DNA of 64,000 bases, from positions 70,392 through 134,391 of the forward strand of contig UQTB01000001.1 of the NCBI GenBank assembly GCA_900543915.1. Reading direction: 5' to 3'. This stretch comes from an uncultured Eubacteriales bacterium (GTDB taxonomy: Bacteria > Bacillota > Clostridia > Christensenellales > Borkfalkiaceae). The translations under genes were made by a program, and so were the position numbers. Positions 51,018 through 58,837 of the stretch are shown piece by piece. The notes under the pieces are model-generated. The model searched no databases, was not told the origin of the DNA, and worked only from the letters and a program-made list of their open reading frames with translations. How positions within the stretch are numbered: the stretch's first letter is position 1; every line of letters begins with the position of its first letter.

Positions 51018-51902
51018 TCACCCCTTCAGTGCAGAAGTTGAAATCCCTTCAATCAGCTGTTTCTGGAAAATCAGAAAGACGATAGCCGGAAAGATCGACA
51101 TAAATGTTCCCGCAGCCATCTTTAAGTTCGCCTTATCCGGCGTGACAAAGGTGTAGAGCGAATCTTTGAAGATCGCATAAGCGAGCGTATCTTTCCCTTC
51201 CTGGCTGAGATAGAGCAGCGGACCGTAGAAATCGCTCCAGTTCGCGTTAAACACGGTCACCATGATGAATACCAGAACGGGAACGCAAAGCGGAAGCATG
51301 ATCTTAAAATAGCGCTGAATGGGATTTGCACCGTCGATTTTCGCAGCTTCTTCCAATTCATAGGGTACGCCGATCATATACTGCCTGATCAGGAAAACGT
51401 AGATTGCCCCGCCCCCGAACAGATTCGGGATCGTGAGCGGCAGAAGCGTATCCAGCCAATGGAAGCTGTTGAACATCACATAGAGCGGAATCTGTACGAC
51501 AGCGCCGGGAAGCATCATGGTTCCCAGCATGATCGAAAAGATCAGCTTTTTGCCCTTAAAGTTATATTTTGAAAAACCGTATGCCACGAAAGACGCGGAA
51601 AGCGGAATGGCGATCAGATTAAAGACAATGATCTTCAGCGTCTGAATCAGATAGGAAAAATAATTATTTTCCGCAAACAGCTGAACCCACGCCTCAATGC
51701 TGAACGGAGCCGGAAAGATTTCGACGGGGAATTTCTGCACCTGCCCGCTCGTCATCAATCCGCGCAGAACCATAAAGAAATAGGGAAATACCAAGATGAA
51801 AGCAAGCGCCGTCATCAGCAGGTAAATCAGTACCCGCCCCGTTATTTTCTTTGCCTTCGCACGGTTGTTGGCATGTCTGACAGTATATTCCATATCATTC
51901 AT
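51018..51902 (-). CDS. Carbohydrate ABC transporter permease (MalG type)
   Basis: A ~294-residue inner-membrane permease with six hydrophobic helices. It carries the family's EAA loop (PYELEEAAKIDGANPIQRYFKIMLPLCVP), the contact for the ATPase, and the MalG-like end (AAGTFMSIFPAIVFLIFQKQLIEGISTSALKG). ATG 51902 is chosen because GGGGGA precedes it; it overlaps the partner permease by 8 nt. It works with the MalF-type permease and solute-binding lipoprotein encoded upstream. No ATPase gene is present, so a shared MsmX-type ATPase elsewhere is expected. Confidence 0.93.
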   Translation of the reverse strand: MNDMEYTVRHANNRAKAKKITGRVLIYLLMTALAFILVFPYFFMVLRGLMTSGQVQKFPVEIFPAPFSIEAWVQLFAENNYFSYLIQTLKIIVFNLIAIPLSASFVAYGFSKYNFKGKKLIFSIMLGTMMLPGAVVQIPLYVMFNSFHWLDTLLPLTIPNLFGGGAIYVFLIRQYMIGVPYELEEAAKIDGANPIQRYFKIMLPLCVPVLVFIMVTVFNANWSDFYGPLLYLSQEGKDTLAYAIFKDSLYTFVTPDKANLKMAAGTFMSIFPAIVFLIFQKQLIEGISTSALKG

Positions 51903-52824
51903 CCCCCGTATAAACCCATTTATTGGTCGCAAACGTGATTCCCGTCAGCATCGCGATGATAACGAAGAGCACCCATGCGAGCGCGGAAGCATAACCGAAA
52001 TCCTGCCCGCCGAAACCCTCGTTATAAATTTTAACGGCGATAAAATAGATGGAATTTCTGGGCCCGGCGCCGTCGTAGCCGGCAAATACCATCGTATGGT
52101 TGGTCTGCATCGCGCCGATTACGCCCGTGACGAGATTATAAAAGATCATGGGCGTGGACAGCGGAACCGTGATCCGGAAAAACCGCCGGAAAACGCCCGC
52201 GCCGTCGATCTTGGCCGCTTCGTAGAGTCCGTTGGGAATGTTTTTCAGGGCGGCGAGCCACAGCACCATGCCGCCTCCCATGCTCCAGATATTCATCACG
52301 ATCACCGAAGCCATGGCGGAATCGGGGTCAGAGAAGAACCCGCTCGTAGGCAGTCCGAGTGCGCTCAGGATCAGATTGAACACGCCGAGCGTCGAAGGGT
52401 CCATCAGCTGGCTCCAGATCACGCCGCTGACTACGCCGGGAATTACGACCGGAAGATAGTAAAGCACGCGGAACGCAGTCACCCCTTTGATCTTCTGATT
52501 GACCAAAACCGCCAGAAGATAGGAAAGGCAGAGATTCAAGGGGACGCTGATCAGCCCATACAGAAAGGTATTGCCGAACACCTTCAACACTTCGTCGAAA
52601 TCCGCGCCGAACATATAAGCGAAATTGACGCCGGGATCGAACTCAAAAGTGGAGCCCTGATAATTGTAAAAACTGTAAACGAAGGACTGAATCATCGGAT
52701 ACAGCGTGAAAACGGCGATGCCGATGACGATGGGGGTAACGAACATCCATCCCGCCCAATTCCGGCTCCACATCAATTTCATCCTTTTACGGAAATCTCC
52801 GTTTACTTGCGAATTTGTCTTCAT
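51895..52824 (-). CDS. Carbohydrate ABC transporter permease (MalF/UgpA type)
   Basis: A 309-residue permease with six membrane helices (first: WAGWMFVTPIVIGIAVFTLYPMI). The EAA loop is LYEAAKIDGAGVFRRFFRIT, followed by VPLSTPMIFYNLVTGVIGAM. It pairs with the MalG-type permease to form the channel for an oligosaccharide. It lies 3 nt after the solute-binding protein gene. Confidence 0.94.
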   Translation of the reverse strand: MKTNSQVNGDFRKRMKLMWSRNWAGWMFVTPIVIGIAVFTLYPMIQSFVYSFYNYQGSTFEFDPGVNFAYMFGADFDEVLKVFGNTFLYGLISVPLNLCLSYLLAVLVNQKIKGVTAFRVLYYLPVVIPGVVSGVIWSQLMDPSTLGVFNLILSALGLPTSGFFSDPDSAMASVIVMNIWSMGGGMVLWLAALKNIPNGLYEAAKIDGAGVFRRFFRITVPLSTPMIFYNLVTGVIGAMQTNHTMVFAGYDGAGPRNSIYFIAVKIYNEGFGGQDFGYASALAWVLFVIIAMLTGITFATNKWVYTGDE

Positions 52825-52827
52825 GTA

Positions 52828-54246
52828 TTATTTCGAAATATGTTTGTTTAAGTTTTTCGTCAGTTCTTCCAGGCAGTTTTCAACGGTGTAGTCGAATTTT
52901 CCGCCGGTGCAGCTTGTAATATCCAACATAAAACTGGAGAAATCCCCGACGAGCGTTGTCTTTTTGCTGGCGTCGAAGCGAAGGAAGAAATCCTCCGAAT
53001 AGTTGCGGTCTCCTTCCCAGACGGTAGCTTCCAGGTTCAGGTGGCGATAGCCGTTGCCCCACTCCGCCGTGTTATAGTCCGAAAGATCGTTGCGGATGGA
53101 GGGCGTGTTCATGCCCGCTTTCGCGAGGATGTTCTGCCCTTCCTGCATGGTGATATAGTTCAGGAACTGCCATGCGAGATCGCGCTTTTCCGCCGCAATT
53201 TCGGCATTGATGCCGTACCCGGGAATCCCGAAACCGAAGACGCCTTTTTCACCGTTGATCAGAGGGAACGTAACGATATCGTAACCTTCGCCGATATAAC
53301 CGCTGTACTTTTTAATCGCGCTCGACGTATGGAAAAGCATCGCTCCGTTTCCGTTTTCATAGTTTGCGCCGCCTCCGTTCGAGGGGGCAATATATTTCTT
53401 GTCAATCAGATTCCGAACCATCGCGACGGTATTCTCCATCGCGTCAGAATCGAACGTCCACTTCCCGTTCTCATCGCAGATCTGTACGTCCATCGACCGG
53501 AAGAGAGAGAACATGACCGGAGCCCACGTAAAAGTATGGTCTACCAGATATCTCCCGTTCCCGGCAGTCCAGCCGTTGCTGTCATAATATTGACGGAGCG
53601 CCTCGCAGACCGCCAAAAAGTCATCCCAGGTCCACCCGTTTTTAATAATGTCGGTAGGAAGCTGATCGTCCGGATAGGTTTCGTTCCAATACTCGATCGC
53701 GGCATCCGTATAAGTTTTGTTCAGATGAGTGACGATGCGGTCGGAAGAACGCGGAATCACATACTGATCACCGTCGTAATTCTTCTGCCCCATCTTCCAG
53801 GCTTCCGCGACGAACTGCTCTTCATAGGAGGGATCGTTCGCTTTCATCGCGTTGATGTAAGGTTTCAGATTCAGGAAATAGCCGCTGGAAATAAAGCTGA
53901 AAGATTCCGTTTCGCTCGTATAAATGATATCGGGGAGCTTTTCGAGCTTGACCAGTTTATCTACGTCCGTTATGTAATTGCTGCCCGTAATCCGCGTAAT
54001 CTCAACTGTGACGTTGGGAAACATCTCCTTGAAGCCCTCTGCGACCTGCTCGATCAGATCCGCTTCGAACGGATCGGGCGTCACCCCGACGGTAAGCGTA
54101 GCCGTCTGGTTGTAATCCTCGTCCGTCATGTCGACGTTGACTTCATAGTCGTCTCCGGGATTCTCAATCTCGCGCTGGCCGACGCAGCCGACAAAGGAAA
54201 AGGTAAACAAAAGAGCCAACAGAATGGAAATAATGCTTTTTTTCAT
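52828..54246 (-). CDS. Sugar-binding lipoprotein of the ABC transporter
   Basis: A 472-residue family 1 extracellular solute-binding protein. The signal peptide ends in the lipobox SFVGC. The two-lobed fold is suggested by ATLTVGVTPDPFEADLIEQV at the start, PDIIYTSETESF, NGWTWDDFLAVCEALRQYY, and GFGIPGYGINAEIAAEKRDL near the end. The start is ATG 54246 with AAGGAG upstream; the frame extending to 54291 is not needed. It captures the transported oligosaccharide and delivers it to the two permeases. First structural gene of the locus after the regulator. Confidence 0.93.
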   Translation of the reverse strand: MKKSIISILLALLFTFSFVGCVGQREIENPGDDYEVNVDMTDEDYNQTATLTVGVTPDPFEADLIEQVAEGFKEMFPNVTVEITRITGSNYITDVDKLVKLEKLPDIIYTSETESFSFISSGYFLNLKPYINAMKANDPSYEEQFVAEAWKMGQKNYDGDQYVIPRSSDRIVTHLNKTYTDAAIEYWNETYPDDQLPTDIIKNGWTWDDFLAVCEALRQYYDSNGWTAGNGRYLVDHTFTWAPVMFSLFRSMDVQICDENGKWTFDSDAMENTVAMVRNLIDKKYIAPSNGGGANYENGNGAMLFHTSSAIKKYSGYIGEGYDIVTFPLINGEKGVFGFGIPGYGINAEIAAEKRDLAWQFLNYITMQEGQNILAKAGMNTPSIRNDLSDYNTAEWGNGYRHLNLEATVWEGDRNYSEDFFLRFDASKKTTLVGDFSSFMLDITSCTGGKFDYTVENCLEELTKNLNKHISK

Positions 54247-54286
54247 AGTTTTACTCCTTTCAGTAGTTATTTCTGTTAAGAATGCC

Positions 54287-54329
54287 GGCAAAACCCTTGG
54301 TTTTGCCTCATTTTTTTATAAAAAAATGA
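54287..54329. repeat. Two adjacent hairpins between lacI-type gene and the transporter operon
   Basis: GGCAAAACC/GGTTTTGCC (54287-54295 and 54299-54307, 3-nt loop), and the 22-bp A/T palindrome 54308-54329 (TCATTTTTTTA and its complement). Read on the - strand the A/T palindrome comes first, soon after the regulator's stop, and could slow or end transcription; the GC-richer hairpin would then sit in the 5' leader of the transporter mRNA. Confidence 0.6.
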
Positions 54330-54332
54330 ACA

Positions 54333-55328
54333 TTATGTATTTTTGCATTTCGTCAGAGAATCGCGGTAAACCGGATATGCCACATATTCCTTTCGCACTC
54401 TCTGCGCACTCCCTACGATCTCTTCGATCGCCTGTCGGGCGATATCTTCTCCCTGTTGTTTTTTATCAATCCCTATGGTCGTGAGCGGCAGCATTGCGAG
54501 TTCGGACATCCTGATATCGTCGCAGCCGATCACCGAAATCTCTTCCGGCACTTTTACCCCCGCCTCCGTCAGCGCGCGGATACATCCGAACGCCGTCAGG
54601 TCATTGGTGCAGAAAACCGCCGTGATATCCGGATGCCGCCGCAGCATTTCCTGCGCGAGGCAATATCCGATTTTATCGCTCATCTGACCGAAATCGCTGT
54701 TATAAAATACTTCAGCCTTTTCAAAGGGCAATTCTTTCAAAGAACGGAACCACTGGACGCCGCGTCCATCCATGCTGAAGCCCGCTTCATCCTGCGAAGA
54801 AAGATAGGCGATTTTTCGGTGCCCCAATTCAAACGTCCGCGCCATCAGCTCCCTCATGGCGCTCTCGTAACGGTTGACAAACATAGAGCCGACCGATTCG
54901 TTAAAATTGATCATCACGGCATTGTAACGCGTCAGTTCCTCAATGAACTGATCGGGATACTCGTTCGTCATAAAATTCACAACGCCGTCCAGCCTGCGCT
55001 GCGCGATCGCATTCAGTTTGTTTTGCATATTGTTATCCAGCAAAAACAAAGATACGATATAGCCGTGCCGGCTCGCATAGCGCTCGATATACTGCGCGAT
55101 CTCCATATGATACGGATTTGTCATCTCATAGATCGCTATGCCGATATGGTTGGACCGCCCCGTAACAAGGTTCCGCGCATTCTGATTCGGAATATAGCCA
55201 AGTTCACGCATCGCGCTGTAAACCCGTTTAACTTTGTCCTGCGAAACGCACGACTTTCCGTTTACGACGTTAGAAACCGTCGCTTCCGATACGCCCGCGC
55301 GCACTGCAACCTCTCTTCTTGTTACCAT
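54333..55328 (-). CDS. LacI family transcriptional regulator of the glycan locus
   Basis: A 331-residue repressor. The N-terminal HTH (VTRREVAVRAGVSEATVSNVV) and hinge (ARNLVTGRSNHIGIAIYE) are followed by a periplasmic-binding-type ligand domain with TNDLTAFGCIRALTEAGVKVPEEISVIGCDDI. It would be released from DNA by a sugar from the imported glycan. Its own promoter region carries two 14-bp palindromes 21 bp apart. It is directly upstream of, and in line with, the transporter and glycosidase genes, whose regulation it most likely provides. Confidence 0.92.
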   Translation of the reverse strand: MVTRREVAVRAGVSEATVSNVVNGKSCVSQDKVKRVYSAMRELGYIPNQNARNLVTGRSNHIGIAIYEMTNPYHMEIAQYIERYASRHGYIVSLFLLDNNMQNKLNAIAQRRLDGVVNFMTNEYPDQFIEELTRYNAVMINFNESVGSMFVNRYESAMRELMARTFELGHRKIAYLSSQDEAGFSMDGRGVQWFRSLKELPFEKAEVFYNSDFGQMSDKIGYCLAQEMLRRHPDITAVFCTNDLTAFGCIRALTEAGVKVPEEISVIGCDDIRMSELAMLPLTTIGIDKKQQGEDIARQAIEEIVGSAQRVRKEYVAYPVYRDSLTKCKNT

Positions 55329-55337
55329 AATACCCCT

Positions 55338-55372
55338 TTAACGCGTGTTAATTTTAAATTGACGCGCGTTAA
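55338..55372. promoter_or_regulatory. Twin operator sites for the LacI-type regulator
   Basis: TTAACGCGTGTTAA (55338-55351) and TTGACGCGCGTTAA (55359-55372) share the pattern TTRACGCGYGTTAA. Their centres are 21 bp apart, two helical turns. Both are downstream of the promoter's -10, between promoter and start codon, where binding would block transcription. Confidence 0.8.
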
Positions 55373-55382
55373 TTTCATAATG

Positions 55383-55411
55383 ATTGTATCATGAAACAAA
55401 TCACTTGTCAA
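55383..55411 (-). promoter_or_regulatory. Sigma-A promoter of the LacI-type gene
   Basis: On the - strand TTGACA (55411-55406), 17 bp, TACAAT (55388-55383). Confidence 0.82.
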
Positions 55412-55541
55412 TACCCATTTTAAAAATTTTTCCAAATTTTTTTTAAAAATTTTAAAATTCTAGAAAAAACCGACCGTTTTTTAATATTAAAAAAACCGTA
55501 AAACGCGCTTATTCGATCCCCCTGCCTAACTCTGAAAGGGC

Positions 55542-55576
55542 AAACCGCCGCGGAATCTTGATATCCGCGGCGGTTT
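55542..55576 (-). terminator. GC-rich hairpin after the CoA-disulfide reductase gene
   Basis: AAACCGCCGCGGA (55542-55554) pairs with TCCGCGGCGGTTT (55564-55576). It begins 17 nt after the stop of the upstream - strand gene. No long U-tract follows on the - strand, so termination is likely but not certain. Confidence 0.6.
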
Positions 55577-55593
55577 ATCAGCTTTTTAAAATA

Positions 55594-57291
55594 TTATTGC
55601 CGGCGATCCATACCGCAGGGATATGTGGTTTCCGCCTGCTTTTTCCCTTCTTTCACCATTGCGTAAAAACGATACCCGCCCGAAAAATGAAAGCAATTAT
55701 ATCCGTTCTGTGAGAGAATCCGGCAGGCAAGATAACTGCGCAGTCCGCTCTGACACATAATATAAACAGGTCTATCCTTTGGAATGGCGATCATGCGTTC
55801 CCTTAATTCATCCAACGGGACGTTGATAAAACCGTCCGCATGTCCTTCGGAATATTCTCCGGAAGTTCTCGTATCAATCAGAGTTACGCTTCCGTCGCGC
55901 AAAATTGCATCGATCTCGTCGTGGTGGAACTGTTTGACCTTTCCCGTTACGATATTTTCTATCATATACCCCGCCATATTGACCGGATCTTTTGCGGAGG
56001 AATACGGCGGCGCATACGCAAGATCAAGTTCAGCCAGCTCCGTTGCCTGCATGCCCGCCCGGATTGCCGTTGCAATGACGTCGATCCGTTTATCCGTTCC
56101 TTCCTGTCCGATAATCTGGGCGCCCAACAGTTTAAGCGTGTTCCTCTCATATAATACTTTCATCGTCATGGTCTTTCCGCCGGGATAATACCCCGCATGC
56201 GAAGCAGGCGACAGTACGATCCGGTCATAATCGATTTCCGCCTGTTTTGCCTGCGCCTCGTTGATTCCCGTTGACGCGACCGTCATGTCGAATAATTTGA
56301 GAACGGAGGAGCCCTGTGCGCCGTCGAATACACTGTTGCCTCCGCAGATATTATCCGCCGCAATTCTCCCCTGCTTGTTGGCGGGGCCTGCCAATGCAAT
56401 CAATGCTTTCTTTCCGGTCACGAAATGCTTTACTTCCACGGCATCTCCGACGGCGTATATATCGGGAACAGATGTTTCCATGCGATCATTGACTACGATG
56501 CTGTTTCTGAGCCCCAGCGCCAATCCCGCCCGTTTCGCCAGATCGGTGTCGGGCGTGACGCCGACCGCGAGCAGAACCATGTCGGCAACCATTTCCTCGC
56601 CGCTCGCCGTATGGATAACGACCGAACCGCCCTTCGTCTCAAATCCCGTAACGGACGTACTGAGTTTCAGCTCAATTCCCCGCCTGCGCATTTGCGCATG
56701 CACTGCGCAGGCCATGTCGAAATCCAAAGGGGCCATCAGATGATCGGAATATTCAATCACCGTCACTTTCATACCAAGCTGAGAGAGATTTTCCGCCATT
56801 TCAACGCCGATAAAACCGCCTCCGATCACAGCCGCACTCTTCGGCCTTTGTTCCCGGACAAAGCGATGTATTTTCAAAGTATCCTCCACCGTGCGAAGGG
56901 TGAAAATTTTGCCGTTATCTATTCCGCTCATATTCAGGCGCGTCGGTTTTGCGCCGGGAGAAAGAAGCAGTTTGTCATAGCGGTCTTCCAAGGTCTCTCC
57001 TGTCATTAAATTCCGGACGACGACGGTTTTCTGTTCGGGACGGATCTCTATGACTTCATGCCGTACCCGTACGTCCACCCGAAACCTCTGCCAAAAACTT
57101 TCCGGCGTCTGAAGAGACAATTCGTTTCTGTCCGTAATGACGCCGCCTACAAAATACGGCAATCCGCAGTTGGCATACGAGACGAACCCCGTCCGCTCGT
57201 AAATCGTGATCTGCGCCCTTTCATCCAGTCTTCTGATACGTGCCGCCGCGGAAGCGCCGCCTGCAACGCCTCCGACAATGATTACTCGCAT
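55594..57291 (-). CDS. CoA-disulfide reductase-like flavoprotein with C-terminal rhodanese domain
   Basis: A 565-residue fusion. The FAD/NAD(P) disulfide-reductase part begins IIVGGVAGGASAAARIRRL, has the single redox Cys42 in FVSYANCGLPYFVGG (typical of CoA-disulfide reductases), a second Rossmann loop (AAVIGGGFIGVEMAENLSQLG) and the dimer-domain signature YAPPYSSAKDPVNMAGYM. The rhodanese domain at ~465-560 has its Cys in YIMCQSGLRSYL. Such CoADR-RHD proteins reduce CoA disulfide, persulfides or polysulfide with NAD(P)H. Neighbouring thioredoxin suggests a thiol-redox or sulfur-stress role. Confidence 0.92.
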   Translation of the reverse strand: MRVIIVGGVAGGASAAARIRRLDERAQITIYERTGFVSYANCGLPYFVGGVITDRNELSLQTPESFWQRFRVDVRVRHEVIEIRPEQKTVVVRNLMTGETLEDRYDKLLLSPGAKPTRLNMSGIDNGKIFTLRTVEDTLKIHRFVREQRPKSAAVIGGGFIGVEMAENLSQLGMKVTVIEYSDHLMAPLDFDMACAVHAQMRRRGIELKLSTSVTGFETKGGSVVIHTASGEEMVADMVLLAVGVTPDTDLAKRAGLALGLRNSIVVNDRMETSVPDIYAVGDAVEVKHFVTGKKALIALAGPANKQGRIAADNICGGNSVFDGAQGSSVLKLFDMTVASTGINEAQAKQAEIDYDRIVLSPASHAGYYPGGKTMTMKVLYERNTLKLLGAQIIGQEGTDKRIDVIATAIRAGMQATELAELDLAYAPPYSSAKDPVNMAGYMIENIVTGKVKQFHHDEIDAILRDGSVTLIDTRTSGEYSEGHADGFINVPLDELRERMIAIPKDRPVYIMCQSGLRSYLACRILSQNGYNCFHFSGGYRFYAMVKEGKKQAETTYPCGMDRRQ

Positions 57292-57489
57292 TTTACTTCT
57301 CCTTTTTAGTCGTTACACCGATCGTTTTGAACTTTTCTCAGATCTTTTCTATCCTGAAATACAGCCGACTAAGGCTGCGCCTCTATCCATCTGCCGCCGC
57401 ATAAAGATAATTGAAACGCAGTTGCTGATTCCGGCAGCGTTTCCCTGTGATTATTTTTATCCGGCGGAATGAGATATCAGCCTCTTTTT

Positions 57490-57801
57490 TTACTTCAACA
57501 ACTCTAAAACCGCGGCTTTGGAACGCGCGCCTACGGCAGACTGCACCGGGACGCCGTTTTTAAAAACCACAAGCGTCGGGATGCTGAAGATCCGATAATC
57601 TGCGGCAAGCTCCCGTTCCTCATCTACATTCACTTTTCCCACTTTAAATGATCCGTCCGACTCTTTGGCGATTTCGGAAATTACGGGAGTCAGCATGCGG
57701 CACGGACCGCACCAGGAAGCCCAGAAATCCACGAGTACTGGTTTCTCCGATTGAATTACTTCGCTTTCAAAATTTTCTCTTGTCAGTTTGATTTCTTCCA
57801 T
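57490..57801 (-). CDS. trxA: Thioredoxin
   Basis: A 103-residue thioredoxin with the active site Trp30-Cys-Gly-Pro-Cys34 (WASWCGPCRM) and the cis-Pro loop in FSIPTLVVFKNG. It reduces protein disulfides in the cytoplasm. It is upstream of the CoA-disulfide reductase/rhodanese gene, separated by 198 nt with no recognisable feature. GGAAGG precedes the ATG. Confidence 0.95.
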   Translation of the reverse strand: MEEIKLTRENFESEVIQSEKPVLVDFWASWCGPCRMLTPVISEIAKESDGSFKVGKVNVDEERELAADYRIFSIPTLVVFKNGVPVQSAVGARSKAAVLELLK

Positions 57802-58000
57802 TTTAAAACACCTTCCTCTTTATTTTTCGGTTTTATTTTACCACACCGACAGAGAAAAAAACGTGACTAAGTCTCATTACGGATTGAAAAGACGGTTCAA
57901 CCGTTAAGCTGCCCGATAAGGACAGTAAAAATATTCTTTTTTTATCATGTTTCCGGTTTCAAATTTTTCATAAATAATTTGTTATGCAGGTAAAAATTCG

Positions 58001-58029
58001 TTGACAATCAAGGGAAATATTGATATAAT
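58001..58029 (+). promoter_or_regulatory. Sigma-A promoter of tRNA-Tyr
   Basis: TTGACA (58001-58006), 17 bp, TATAAT (58024-58029), 21 bp before the tRNA. Confidence 0.85.
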
Positions 58030-58049
58030 AATTGAGCTTGAATCATCAC

Positions 58050-58134
58050 GGGAAGGTTCCAGAGCGGCCAAATGGAACAGACTGTAAATCTGTCGTCAGT
58101 GACTTCGGTGGTTCGAATCCACCCCTTCCCACCA
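58050..58134 (+). tRNA. tRNA-Tyr (anticodon GTA)
   Basis: Class II tRNA with a long variable arm. Acceptor arms GGGAAGG/CCTTCCC, anticodon loop CTGTAAA, encoded CCA. Confidence 0.95.
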
Positions 58135-58213
58135 ATGTCGTTAAAGTTTGAACACCTGAAAACGAAATATATGTTTGTAAACGGTGTCGCGGGCTTTATC
58201 GCATACCATTAAA

Positions 58214-58248
58214 GAAAAAGCACAAGGTTGAAAGCCTTGTGCTTTTTC
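58214..58248 (+). terminator. Terminator-like hairpin downstream of tRNA-Tyr
   Basis: GAAAAAGCACAAGG (58214-58227) pairs with CCTTGTGCTTTTTC (58235-58248), 7-nt loop, 14-bp stem. Confidence 0.8.
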
Positions 58249-58837
58249 TATTCTTAAACCTATGCAGGCAATTATATCGCCGTAAAATACAAAGATAAGA
58301 GCAAGCCCGAAAAACATATTTTTCATTAAACTGCATAACGCTAATCCTTATTATAGAAATTTACGTTATCATTATAGCATAAAAAAACAGAGAATTATAA
58401 AAAATGACTGTTACTTCTATAAATCCGGGTGTTACTTTTGATACTATTAACCACGTTTGAATCGCTTTATTAAATTGAAACTGAAGTCATTTTGCGTTGC
58501 TATTTCCGTAAGGATATTTTCTCTGACGCAAATTCTGTTAGAACGCGGGAGTAAGTTTACGGCGAAAATCTGGCGTTCGTTTCCGATCTATTGAAAGGCA
58601 CCCCGGAAAAGGACTCCAGAAGAAAATTATTGACAATCTTGCCTTTTATGATGTATATTTATATCGAGAAAACGCGGTTTGACGAAACAAACGCACTTGT
58701 GGACAGGCTGAAAGCGTGTACAAACGCTACCCCTTACTCCGCCAGCATCCGCACACAGCAGTGCATTTACATAAAATAATATTTTTACGGAGAGAAAACC
58801 GTTCGGGCTTCGATCTGAACGGTCCGAAAGTAAAACG
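58249..58837. other. Mostly noncoding stretch with a possible decayed ORF
   Basis: No confident gene lies in this ~590 bp. An open frame at 58555-58779 (+) encodes SDLLKGTPEKDSRRKLLTIL and LPFMMYIYIEKTRFDETNAL, with no ribosome site and no recognised family, and the frame is closed by a stop at 58552. It may be the tail of a broken gene. A short hairpin (CCGTTC/GAACGG) sits at about 58799-58822 just before the serine hydrolase gene. Confidence 0.4.

Noticed and set aside
53041..54279. 412-codon plus-strand open frame opposite the sugar-binding lipoprotein
   Set aside because: Shadow of a clear lipoprotein gene; no recognisable features of its own.
58141..58326. Small minus-strand ORF after tRNA-Tyr
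   Set aside because: It contains the terminator hairpin at 58214-58248 and has no ribosome site or known family.
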